From contig OZ024783.1 of assembly GCA_964017065.1 (NCBI GenBank), forward strand, positions 18,761,752 to 18,825,751: a stretch of DNA of 64,000 nt, written 5' to 3'. A model generated the notes under the pieces. That model was not told where the DNA came from and did no database searches. It worked only from the letters and a program-made list of their open reading frames with translations. Origin of the DNA: Haliclona indistincta (Eukaryota > Porifera > Demospongiae > Haplosclerida > Chalinidae). The position numbers and the translations under genes were made by a program. This document shows positions 53,549 through 64,000 of the stretch, piece by piece; the stretch's first letter is position 1; each line of letters opens with the position of its first letter.

Positions 53549-54683
53549 TTACAACTTCCAGTGTTCAAGAGCTTTCTGGGTAGAAAATCGTCTGTAGTAC
53601 TGTGGGCAACGACACTTCCTAGCAACATAGAGCAATGTCTCTTTGCGTCCTATTGGCAATCCGTCCAAAAAATGGTTATCTATGATACTATACAATACTC
53701 CGCCAACCGAATATCACTCCATGTTGTCTGTCTTGAAACACCATCAATTACTTCAGGAGCTATCTGAGGATACCGCCTAGTGTACTCGGCCTTTTCACAT
53801 GTTGAGAGATGGCAATGTCTTCCTTGGTCCACACTGGTAGATTTTCCAAAGTCTATCACAATTATTTGATGATTTTCAGTAGACACACTTAGCCCGGAGT
53901 TAGTGACAATGATGTTGTTTGTCGTTAAGTCATTATGAATAATTTTAGCGTCATTGTGTAGGTACTGAAAAGCCTCAAGTAGCTGTGCGCACAGAACTAG
54001 CCAGGCATCTTCATCCGAGGTCATCTTCTTGGCAATAAATTGAGACATTGTAACAGACTTGTTGTCAATACCATGAAATTGAATAACAATTCGGTAAGGG
54101 TTGTGAGTTGTACATACACCGAAGAGATAAGGCAGAAATGGATGGCACAGGTGAGATATAACATGAGCTTCATGACGTACATCAGCAATGTTGGTCTTAG
54201 GAAGTAACTCCTTCACTGCAACGTGCATGCCTCGAAACAACTGATGCTTCACAACTCCAAAAGCTCCTCGTCCAACATAAACATTTTCATCTGATTCTGG
54301 GGGATCAGTCAACATTCCTGGATCGATTTCTTGTAAAGAATTAACCTTGGCGTTTGCTGGTGCAGTACCTATGCGACGTGCAATTACATCTTGCTTTCTT
54401 TGATTTAACTCCCACTGCCACCTCTCCCAAAATGACCTTGACATTTGCTTGTACATTGTTACTTTGTCAGAACTTTCTTTAAACTTCTTGTTTGCCTTGT
54501 CAACTTCAGCGTGCAAATCCTTCACTTGTTGCTTTCGCGCCCTTTTCCTTCTTTTTCTTGCGTTTCTCATTCTCCTCTTCTCTTCTACTGTGTTTTTCCT
54601 TCCAGTTTGAACTACTTCTTCAGGCCTAAGGCTATTTCCCGATCGAGGCGAGTCGCTCGAGGCGAGTCATTCTCATCAGCCAT
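53549..54683 (-). pseudogene. single-exon protein kinase convergent with the transposase (two frameshifts)
   Basis: About 378 codons from ATG 54683 to TAA 53549. A basic coiled-coil N-terminal region (RKRRKRARKQQ) is followed by a kinase domain: GRGAFGVVKH, VAVKELL (ATP Lys), a helix-C Glu in RHEAHV, IIHNDLTTNNIIV (HND in place of HRD, catalytic Asp kept), VIDFGKS (DFG) and IAPEVIDG. The domain then breaks: after TTWSDI the frame shifts near 53694 and continues as SVGGVLYSI to YVARKC and a short end. A second defect is a 14-base tandem duplication (54643-54656 repeated at 54657) near the N-terminus, which separates the best ATG from the frame. Substrate unknown. It resembles tyrosine-kinase-like domains in layout. 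No introns. It may be transposon cargo or a retrocopy. Confidence 0.68.
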
Positions 54684-54831
54684 TATGGGCGGACCACGTG
54701 AGTATTCAGCTCCTCCTACTCGCGCATGCGCACAGCAAGAAAACGTGGCATATCTGCTGTACTACTACTATACTAGAGCTGTGTATCTTCAGCTCCCTTC
54801 CTAGCCAAGGCTATTACTTACCCGTTGTTAA
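54684..54831. promoter_or_regulatory. 148-bp divergent promoter with NRF1-like site
   Basis: CGCGCATGCGCA at 54721-54732 matches the palindromic NRF1 consensus. It lies between the divergent kinase and coiled-coil start codons. Confidence 0.5.
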
Positions 54832-55606
54832 ATGAGTAGCAGCAGGGGAACGTTTTACGGTCGTCAGTATAGGACGTACCAAGAGGATCCTCATGACGTG
54901 TCAGCTCAGACAGCTCGGCAACTGCCTCAACATGCTCAAGTTCAACCTCCTGTCACTTCAGGCATGACTGGCGACGCGTGGAGTTTTTTTGACAGCAAGT
55001 TGGAGGAAGTCATTTCTCTAGTACAGGCACAGACCGAGGAGACGAGGGCAGTGAAGGAAGAAATAGTTAGTTTGAGGGCTAAAGTTGAAAATATGAAGCA
55101 AGAACATGAGAATAAAGCTGTTGGATTGTTGCGACGTCCTAAACTGCCAACAGATGTATCTGTGAGTTTTTAAGTGTTAGATAAATAGATGTATCTTTCA
55201 CCACATTTTTGTAGTAATGCACTACTTGTGACACCGAAGTGTACGTTATGTGTATATTTGGAGGCAGTCAATCTACCTCATGTCACTCATGTTCCACTCT
55301 GCTACCAGCAGTATCTACAAAGATTGCAGTGCTCTTGTGGAATATGGCAGTGGCTGTCATGTATCTGTATAACTGTTATTAGATCTGTTTTGGTTGCTGC
55401 AGTTGACTGTGAAGCAGCTTCATGATCAGGCTAGTGAATCATCCAAGTTTCTTGCATCTGAAGGGTAATATTATAACTTATTTGAACAAATTATGATTTT
55501 TTTCATTTCAATAGGTACAACAGTGTACAAAATCAAGCTGTGAAGGATTCTTTGTTGGAATCTCTAAAGGAGAAGTACACTGAGTTGTCACTTGTACAAC
55601 TGAAAA
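54832..55606 (+). CDS. coiled-coil protein, first three exons (3' end lost in repeats and gap)
   Basis: Exons 54832-55161, 55403-55464 and 55515-55606 join in frame (phases 0, 2, 1). A Gln/Pro-rich N-terminus (ARQLPQHAQVQPPV) leads to a heptad region (FFDSKLEEVISLVQAQ, RAVKEEIVSLRAKVENMKQE), then PKLPTDVSLTVKQLHDQASE and DSLLESLKEKYTELSL. I do not recognise the family. The compact exons and conserved phases favour a real gene. Similar linkers occur in proteins of animal DNA transposons, so it may be a third gene of the neighbouring CACTA-like element; equally it may be a host gene. The next exon would fall in the 55735-56751 repeat and gap. Confidence 0.55.
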
Positions 55607-55734
55607 GTGAGTCAGCATCCCTGTTGTTAAGTATGTGGTTTTTTTCATTATACTCTCTTTGTGTTTGGCATTTGGTTTTGATTGTGAGCCTTCATATTTT
55701 GTGCTATTCATGATGTCCCAGTTCATGCCATGTT

Positions 55735-56551
<817 letters not shown>

Positions 56552-56751
56552 NNNNNNNNNNNNNNNNNNNNNNNNNNNNNNNNNNNNNNNNNNNNNNNNN
56601 NNNNNNNNNNNNNNNNNNNNNNNNNNNNNNNNNNNNNNNNNNNNNNNNNNNNNNNNNNNNNNNNNNNNNNNNNNNNNNNNNNNNNNNNNNNNNNNNNNNN
56701 NNNNNNNNNNNNNNNNNNNNNNNNNNNNNNNNNNNNNNNNNNNNNNNNNNN
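56552..56751. other. assembly gap (200 N)
   Basis: Exactly 200 N, an arbitrary size typical of scaffolding. It interrupts the minisatellite. Confidence 0.99.
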
Positions 56752-57603
56752 TGCATGGGCTTGTTCACGTCTGGGTATGTCAGTTTTAACCCGCCATCTG
56801 AAGCTTTAACGAACAGATCAGTGTTACTTAGAGTATAGTACTGCTCTAGACAAATTTCATACCTCTGGCTTGCGCGCTGAAGCGTCCAGAGCAGAGACAA
56901 AACGCAGTATCGATCGAGATAGCTAGCTGCAAAACTGATGTGGGCGGAGTTAATGATACGAGCGCCAAGAGGGTTAATTATTTAATGGCGTCTTCAATCC
57001 AAAACGGCCCAAAATCCATGTTTTTCAAGGATTACTCGCTTCTGGTAGTGTTTAATGCCTATCTAAGATGTAAGTGCACTATTCCAGATATATACACGTG
57101 CGATTGTGCAGGTTTGGTAGTGATTCGTTAACTCAGGACAGCGCTAGGCTTACTGAAAGAAGAAAGAAGAAAGAAGAAGAAAGAAGATGAACAATTCGCG
57201 TGGGCGGCGATTTCAGTTAACCACTTTAGAAACGTCTGCCAGATTCGTTAAAGGTATTTCCATGCTCAGAACAATCGTCTGATCAATCCCAGATGTCTGA
57301 AATCTCGAGAAACGCTAAAACAGCGAAGATCTGCAACTTGCGCCCTGAGAGTCGCCATCTTGATTTTCGTCGTAGAGCAAGCAGTCCCGGCGACTTTCAT
57401 GGTTTTCCTACAAGCGCTTACACTTCAGATTCCCTCAGAGATAGTTAAAATGCAGTACAAATGTATAACAATAGAGATATGTGCGAAAACTCATTTTCAC
57501 ACATGAGTAGCCGCCATCTTAGTTCGAAGTCATCCCTACATATCATTGCCGATCGGCAATGAATTTTTAAGAATTTTTAAAATTGTAGCTAAAAATAATC
57601 GTT
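56752..57603. other. no supported gene
   Basis: One possible minus-strand coding stretch at 56900-56755 (LWTLQRASQRYEICLEQYY) has no recognisable domain. A GAA-rich run lies at ~57158-57186. Otherwise nothing. Confidence 0.4.
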
Positions 57604-59136
57604 ATATCAGCTTTGCCTACGCATGCATGCATGCAGTGGATACGAGCCCCGCCCACACTTGCTTGTAGAACTGTACGGCGGTTGAAATTATCTGGCAAGC
57701 GCAGAATGGTGATCGCTAAACTATGTGTTCCCCGTGATCCATACGGCGGCGATACTCAAGTTAGTGCCTGGTCACGTGCCCTAACCACTGCTTGCATGGT
57801 CACGTTCACGATCGAGAAATCGCTGAATTCATATCGCCGTTTCGCTAAAAACAAAGTTCAAAAGGCACCTGCCAGGAGAATTTCACGACTGTACGTGAGT
57901 GTTTTGGTCTCAGTACCGCTCGCGTAAAGGCACTAGGCGCGCTGAAGAAAAAAGAAGACGAAGATGACGAAACTCGATTTTCACCGTTTCCAGGTTCGTC
58001 ACTTTAGCAACAATTTCGAGCAATGTCCTTGCTACTGTAAGATGGGGCAATGCCAGATAGCAGATCTAAGTGTCTTTGGAATAATAAAATTCATCACGGC
58101 CAGGCGAAATATCAGCCGTTTGAACGCTAATGTAGCCGCCATCTTGTTTTTCCGTTCAACCCTACATAGGGAGTCACTTCCGTGCCTCCCTAATACTCAC
58201 ACACATGTGGCAATACTGACATTTATAGTGTACTCATCATGGTTGAATGTTTTTACTATAATAATACTGCTCTAGATCTCTCAAATCATTATGTTAAACA
58301 TGTAATAGTTAATGTATGGCTCTGCGTGGAACATTGGATTTGTATGCACGAGATTACAGTCTATTTTTACAACGAGACCGGAAGCGACTGTGGACAAATC
58401 CAATGTTACACGAGCAGACATACTGTACATTAACTTGTTTTGTTATTAGGGAGGCACGGTAGTGACTCCCTATGTAGGGATGAACGAGAAAAAAACATGG
58501 CGGCTACATACAATGTATTAGCGTTCAAACGCTGATATTTCGCCTGGTGATGAATTTTCTACGTCCAAAAACACTTAGATCTGCTCTCTGGCGTTGCCCC
58601 ATCTTATAGTAGCAAGGAGATTGCTCGAAATTGTTACTAAAGTGACGAACCTGGAAACGGTGAAAATCGACTTTCGTCATCTTCGTTTTCTTCTTATTCT
58701 TCTTTCTTCCACTCACCTAGCACCTTTACGTGAGCATTGCCGAGACCAAAACACCCACGAACAGTCGTGAAATTCTCCTGGCATGTGCCTTTTGAACTTC
58801 GTTTTTAGCGAAACGGCGATATAAATTCAGCGACTTCTCGATCGTGATCCATTGTCAGCTAATTGCTAGACGCCATTATTGTGATTGCGCAATACGCACG
58901 TGACCAAGCAGTGGTTAGCGCACGTGACCAAGCACCAGCTAGCTTGAGTATCGCCGCGCCGTATCAATCACAGAGAACACATAATTTATTTGTCTGGAGT
59001 CTTCAAAGAACGGTAAGCTCGTGTAGGATCACTATTCTGCGCTTGCCAGATTATTATAACCTGTCCTCAGTGTCTACAAACAAGTGTGGGCGGGGCTCGT
59101 ATGCACTGCATGTATGCGTAGGCGAGCTGATATGAC
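57604..59136. mobile_element. 1.5 kb fold-back element with ~0.6-0.7 kb arms
   Basis: The left arm (57604-~58195) and right arm (~58448-59136) are inverted copies with small indels. Shared blocks include TACGAGCCCCGCCCACACTT, TATCGCCGTTTCGCTAAAAA and ATCTAAGTGT. The spacer is ~250 bases. No intact transposase; the short frames in the arms are not convincing genes. Confidence 0.8.
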
Positions 59137-59284
59137 AATCAATAATAATATTTTTAGCTGTAATAATTATAAAGAAAAGGCATCAACAACAATAAAAGTA
59201 AACTGATAGTGGAAACAAAGACGGCTCAGTACATGCATGATATTGAACTGCACTTCACTGAAAAAGAAAAAAGGACACAAACAA

Positions 59285-59683
59285 GAAAATTAAAAAGATT
59301 TCTATCGAAATCAAAAGGATGTAGCGATGAAGAAATCTACTACTGGTCCACAATGTAAACCAACAAGGAACATCCATGGAATGGTAACACGATTGACTTG
59401 CTAACAGACCATAGATCCCTACATCAGTGGCTGCTGTGGCTGACTATATAGCTAGTTCAGCTAGTTGCTGTTGACTAACACATGACGTGCATCGAATTGA
59501 ATTCAGCTTGTGACAAAAATATTGATCTTATGTACAGCCACTGATGTAGGGATCTATGGTCTGTTAGCAAGTCAATCGTGTTACCATTCCATGGATGTTC
59601 CTTGTTGGTTTACATTGTGGACCAGTAGTAGATTTCTTCATCGCTACATCCTTTTGATTTCGATAGAAATCTTTTTAATTTTC
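59285..59683. mobile_element. perfect 149-bp inverted repeat with 101-base loop
   Basis: Arms 59285-59433 and 59535-59683 appear identical when reversed, starting GAAAATTAAAAAGATTTC. Perfect pairing implies a recent origin. It could be a MITE or the source of a long hairpin RNA. No target duplication noticed. Confidence 0.85.
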
Positions 59684-59817
59684 TTTAATTATATACTTGT
59701 TCGAAGTCCCACTAGCGCGAGCGCGCTCGTTGTGTATATAAGGTGCGCACTTAATTCAAAGCTCTTCACCTTCCGGTAGGGCTGCTGTCATGCAACTTAC
59801 CTACCTGGAAGTCTGAA

Positions 59818-60287
<470 letters not shown>

Positions 60288-61057
60288 TCGGAAACGGAGC
60301 GGCAAACCGATGAGCGGCAAACCGATGCAATATGTCCTGTCTTTCCGCAGGCGTGGCATTGAGCATCTTTAAATTTGCACTCGCTTGAACCATGGTTCGA
60401 GCGTCCACATCTGTAGCAAGGTTGTTGCTGATCACGATTGTGCTTGGTAGTGCTTGTCTGCGGTTTGCTCTTCTGAAAACGGCCTTTACCCAGCTTGTGC
60501 ACTGATAAGTCTGGTCTTTTGAAGGCTCGGGTGTCTTGGTCAGCAGCTTCCATAGCTCTGGCTGTCTCAATTGCATTGGCGTACGTTAATGCTGTTTCAG
60601 ACAGTAGTCGGCGTTGGATAGCTTAGTGTCGTAGACCACACACAAAACGATCACGTAGCGTCTCCTGTAGCACGGTGCCAAATTTGCAGTTGACTGCCAA
60701 CTTCCTTAGCGCGGCGTCGTACTCGGCTACACTTTCGCCTACATCTTGATTTCGCTTGTGGAATTGAAATCTCTCTGCTATGGTCGATCTTTTGGGCAGA
60801 AAATGGTCATTCAACTTTGTTGAAATTTCTTCGAAGGACTTAGTTCCTGGGGTATCTGGTGCGAGGAGATCACTAAGAGTGGCGTACGTCGATGATCCTA
60901 TGGAACTCAGTAGTATTGGTACTTTCTTGTCGTCATCGATGGTATTAGCCTTGAAGTACAGTGTCACTCTTTCCAGGTAGGCCTTGATCCAGGTTGAAAT
61001 TCCTGTAGCTTTCCATAAACTGCAGCCATAGCGTGAGTTCTTTACTCTCGTCGCCAA
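60288..61057 (-). pseudogene. Ty3/gypsy-type retrotransposon gag fragment
   Basis: Minus strand: a gag-like region (ERVTLYFKAN, FEEISTKLNDHF, FQFHKRNQDVGESVAEY, LRKLAVNCKFG, LRDRFVCGL) followed by two CCHC zinc knuckles (CYRCGRSNHGSSEC and CHACGKTGHIASVC). An in-frame TAA at 60623-60625 interrupts it. The frame is cut just after the second knuckle at the join with the LATS fragment, so protease and polymerase are absent. The upstream end fades near 61060 in another frame. A dead element fragment. Confidence 0.8.
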
Positions 61058-61244
61058 ATGTGATATCGTACTTAAAATATTTGTATTAACTCAACAATGC
61101 AAGTACAAACCAAGAACTGAACTAAAAATGTACAAAACTACCAGGGCTTAAATAGGGAGAACAGTGGGAAAAGAACAGACAGACAGACAGTCAGCTTTCT
61201 ACGCATTAGACATAAATTAACACAAAGACTGTTCTCATGAGAGA

Positions 61245-63720
61245 TATTACAAAACAAACAACTAACAGAGTCACATTAACAGAGTCACCACAACCGTGAA
61301 CACTGACTAGACTAGCCATTGCTCTTGGCTTTTTCTTGAGATGTCTACGCACCCCCAGAGCTGTCCTGCAGTATAGATGGAATCTACAAGTACCTAGGTA
61401 GTCAACTATGGGCGCTTTTGTCGTCAGAGAGGTCAAAGACGGCCGTCAAGGTGAGCCAGCTATAACTCGAGAACGAAAGCACTTTAGCAAAATCCACGAG
61501 TCACATTGCAAGCCATTGTCATGCTAAGCCTGTTCATACCATTACCGAGTTTCAGAAGTGAGCGATGGTCTCTGCAGCTCATTGGACAGAATGAACGAAC
61601 GAACGAACGAATGAACAGATTTCACAAAACCCTCGGCGTGTTGCACATTGTAGAGTTAGCTCCTTATTTTTGGTTTTCAGAAGGAGCTTTGCAGTTAAAG
61701 ACAACCTGCTTGCTATTGAAACTGCACTGCTAACCAGAAGACAGCAAAGTGCTGACCACAAGACAAGGTGTGTCAAGTGGGCGTGACCGTGAACACTGAG
61801 TAGGTAGCCATTGCTCTGGCTTTGATAGGCTTTTTCTTGAGATGTCTACGCACCCCCAGAGCTGTCCTGCAGTTTAGATGGAATCTACAGGTACCTAGGT
61901 AGTCAACTATGGGCGCTTTTGTCGTCAGAGTGGTCAAAGACGGCCGTCAAGGTGAGCAAACCATAACTCGAGAACGAAAGCACTTTAGCAAAATCCACGA
62001 GTCACATTGCAAGCCATTGTCGTGCTTATCATATACTCATTACCTTACCAACGCGTAGAAGTGATCGCTGATCTCTGCTGCTTGATGGACAGAATGAATG
62101 AACGAATGAGTGACAAACCAAGTACCGTAACCCTCGCGCATGCGCTGAGGGTTAATAACAAGCCAAGTACCGTAACCCTCGTGCATGCGCCGAGGGTTAA
62201 TCACTGATATACCACACCATGTGTACTGCAGTGTTACAGTAATGTCATTGTTCTCTTGCTCTGGCTTGCTCCGTCCACTAGTAGACTATTGTAATGATAG
62301 TAGTATTTCCTGTGATGTGTAGATACTATGTGTCATACTGTACTGGTACACAAGCCATCGTCTGATACTGTAATACACTAGTTACTGTGTTATTACCAAC
62401 AAGACCAGTTACCATGTGTTGTGCTTGACACCTCAATAACCATGTGCTCTGCACTTGTTGTTTGTTCTATAGAGTGGTATGACAGCACTTCATTTCAGTG
62501 CACTCACTGGTCGCACAGCTGTAGCTGAGCAGCTGATTGCTGCTGGTGCAGCTATCGATACAACCAATAATGTGAGTACATGTGTGTCTAGTGATACTGA
62601 TATGTTGTGTTGTTGAACAAGGCTGTTCTCATAAAATACAATACAATGAACAGATTTCACGAAACCCTCGGCGTGTTGCACATTGTAGAGTTAGCTCCTT
62701 GGTTATGGTTTGCAGAAGGAGCTTTGCAGCTCAAGCCAGCCTGCTTGCTATTGAAACTGCACTACTAACCAGAAGACAGCAAAGTGCTGACCACAACCGA
62801 TACAAGGTGTGTCAAGTGGGCGTGACCATGAACACTGAGTAGGTAGCCATTGCTCTTGGCTTTGATAGGCTTTTTCTTGAGATGTCTACGCACCCCCCGA
62901 GCTGTCCTGCAGTTTAGATGGAATCTACAAGTACCTAGGTAGTCAACTATGGGCGGTTTTGTCGTCAGAGAGGTCAAAGACGGCCGTCAAGGTGAGCCAG
63001 CCATAACTCGAGAACGAAAGCACTTTAGCAAAATCCACGAGTCAATTTGCAAGCCATTGTCGTGCTAAGCCTGTTCATACCTTTACCGAGTTTCAGAAGT
63101 GAGCGATGGTCTCTGCAGCTCATTGGACAGACAGAATGAATGACAAACCAAGTACCGTAACCCTCGCGCATGCGCCGAAGGTTAACCACTATACTATCAT
63201 GAAAAGACTTCACAAACCCTCGGCGTGTTGCACATTGTAGTGTTAGCTCCTTAGTTATGGTTTGCAAAAGGAGCTTTGCAGCTAAAGCCAACCTGCTTGC
63301 TATTGAAACTGCACTGCTAACCAGAAGACAGCAAAGTGCTGACCACAAGGACGAGGTGTGTCAAGTGGGCGTGACCGTGAACACTGAGTAGGCAGCCATT
63401 GCTCTTGGCTTTTTCTTGAGATGTCTACGCACCCCTAGAACTATCCTGCAGTTTAGATGGAATCTACAAGTACCTAGGTAGTCAACTATGGGCGCTTTTG
63501 TTGTCAGAGAGGTCAAAGACGGCCGTCAAGGTGAGCCAGCCATAACTCGAGAACGAAAGCACTTTAGAAAAATCCACGAGTCCAATCGCAAGCCCTTGCG
63601 GTGTTTATCATGTCATAACTTTACCAGCGCGTAAAAGTGATCGCTGATCTCTGCAGCTCGATGGACAGCGAATTGCAAACCAAGTACCGTAACCCTCGTG
63701 CATGCGCCGAGGCTTAATAA
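61245..63720. repeat. complex ~0.5 kb repeat family, four partial units
   Basis: Block A (GAGATGTCTACGCACCCC ... GAACGAAAGCACTTTAG) occurs at about 61340, 61840, 62880 and 63420. Block B (CCTCGGCGTGTTGCACATTG ... GTGTGTCAAGTGGGCGTGAC) occurs at about 61630, 62665 and 63220. Units are nearly identical, and several carry a palindromic CCTCGCGCATGCGC-type motif. The second spacing is ~500 bases longer and contains the ankyrin exon. Confidence 0.88.
62473..62571 (+). CDS. single ankyrin-repeat exon
   Basis: 99 bases between CTATAG and GTGAGT encode exactly 33 residues, one ankyrin repeat: SGMTALHFSALTGRTAVAEQ, then LIAAGAAIDTTNN. Phase 0 at both ends, as expected for a cassette exon in a one-repeat-per-exon ankyrin gene. 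No sister exon was found within the window, so the rest of the gene probably lies beyond 64000, or this is a leftover. Confidence 0.7.
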
Positions 63721-64000
63721 AGTGCTTACTGTAGATTACACCATAAATGTAGATACATGAGCCTGCACGTGTCTCTGTACCACTCTGAAGAAGATATGAG
63801 TTCTTAATTCCAAGTGTTTGTTAGCTATACTTGTCCTCTGTGCTACCAAACCATGTTCTGTAGTTACCATCACATAAAAACAGTGATTTGCATTATTGAA
63901 TTTTGTAGATCTGCGCATATAAAATTCTATAGCACAGAGAGTGTGGAAGGGTCTATGTTCATGTATGGTTCAAGCTATGTTAGAATCAGTTTATGCAGTT
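63721..64000. other. no gene seen
   Basis: AT-rich sequence without repeats or motifs; possibly intron of the ankyrin gene. Confidence 0.4.

Noticed and set aside
57613..58275. Two ~100-residue frames in the fold-back arm
   Set aside because: Not preserved in the opposite arm and without known motifs.

Overview
The window looks like nuclear DNA of an animal. It holds intron-rich host genes with GT-AG introns (orthologues of MEAF6, NUP43, EEF1AKMT1, a MATCAP-type peptidase and LATS, plus an immunoglobulin-domain gene and an ankyrin exon) set among many mobile elements. Short intergenic distances, head-to-head gene pairs and one exon per ankyrin repeat fit an early-branching marine invertebrate. 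A sponge is my best guess, but the sequence alone does not prove it. There is one 200-base assembly gap (56552-56751).

Layout. 1-10075: a minus-strand secreted or receptor-like protein with several Ig-like domains; its second intron carries a degraded 6.3 kb ISL2EU-type DNA transposon (THAP/DDE transposase on plus, YqaJ nuclease on minus), itself hit by two smaller elements. 10609-11673: an element with 9-bp target duplications carrying a RecQ-like helicase fragment. 12118-13660: a 28-bp minisatellite. 14369-19087: a minus-strand LINE whose 5' ORF encodes a SAND domain. 19197-20290: a piggyBac transposase relic split by a TIR element. 20.4-24.4 kb: TIR elements and other repeats.

25.7-45.3 kb is the host-gene core: MEAF6(-)/NUP43(+) and EEF1AKMT1(-)/MATCAP-like(+) are two divergent pairs sharing 78- and 90-bp promoters, followed by LATS(+). 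A ~2.3 kb block of LATS (no UBA exon) is duplicated at 47.0-49.4 kb behind a broken ankyrin gene, and a third, broken LATS fragment lies at 59.8-60.3 kb joined to a retrotransposon gag relic. 50.0-55.6 kb holds an intact-looking CACTA/EnSpm-like transposase, tail-to-tail with a protein-kinase gene carrying two frameshifts, which is head-to-head with a coiled-coil gene. 57.6-59.7 kb has two fold-back elements, and 61.2-63.7 kb is a family of ~0.5 kb repeats around one ankyrin exon.

Functionally, the host genes cover chromatin (MEAF6, NuA4/MOZ complexes), the nuclear pore (NUP43, Nup107-160 complex), translation-factor methylation (EEF1AKMT1), tubulin processing (MATCAP-like) and Hippo signalling (LATS). 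Most of the remaining sequence is transposons in successive layers, and several insertions can be ordered because they interrupt one another.
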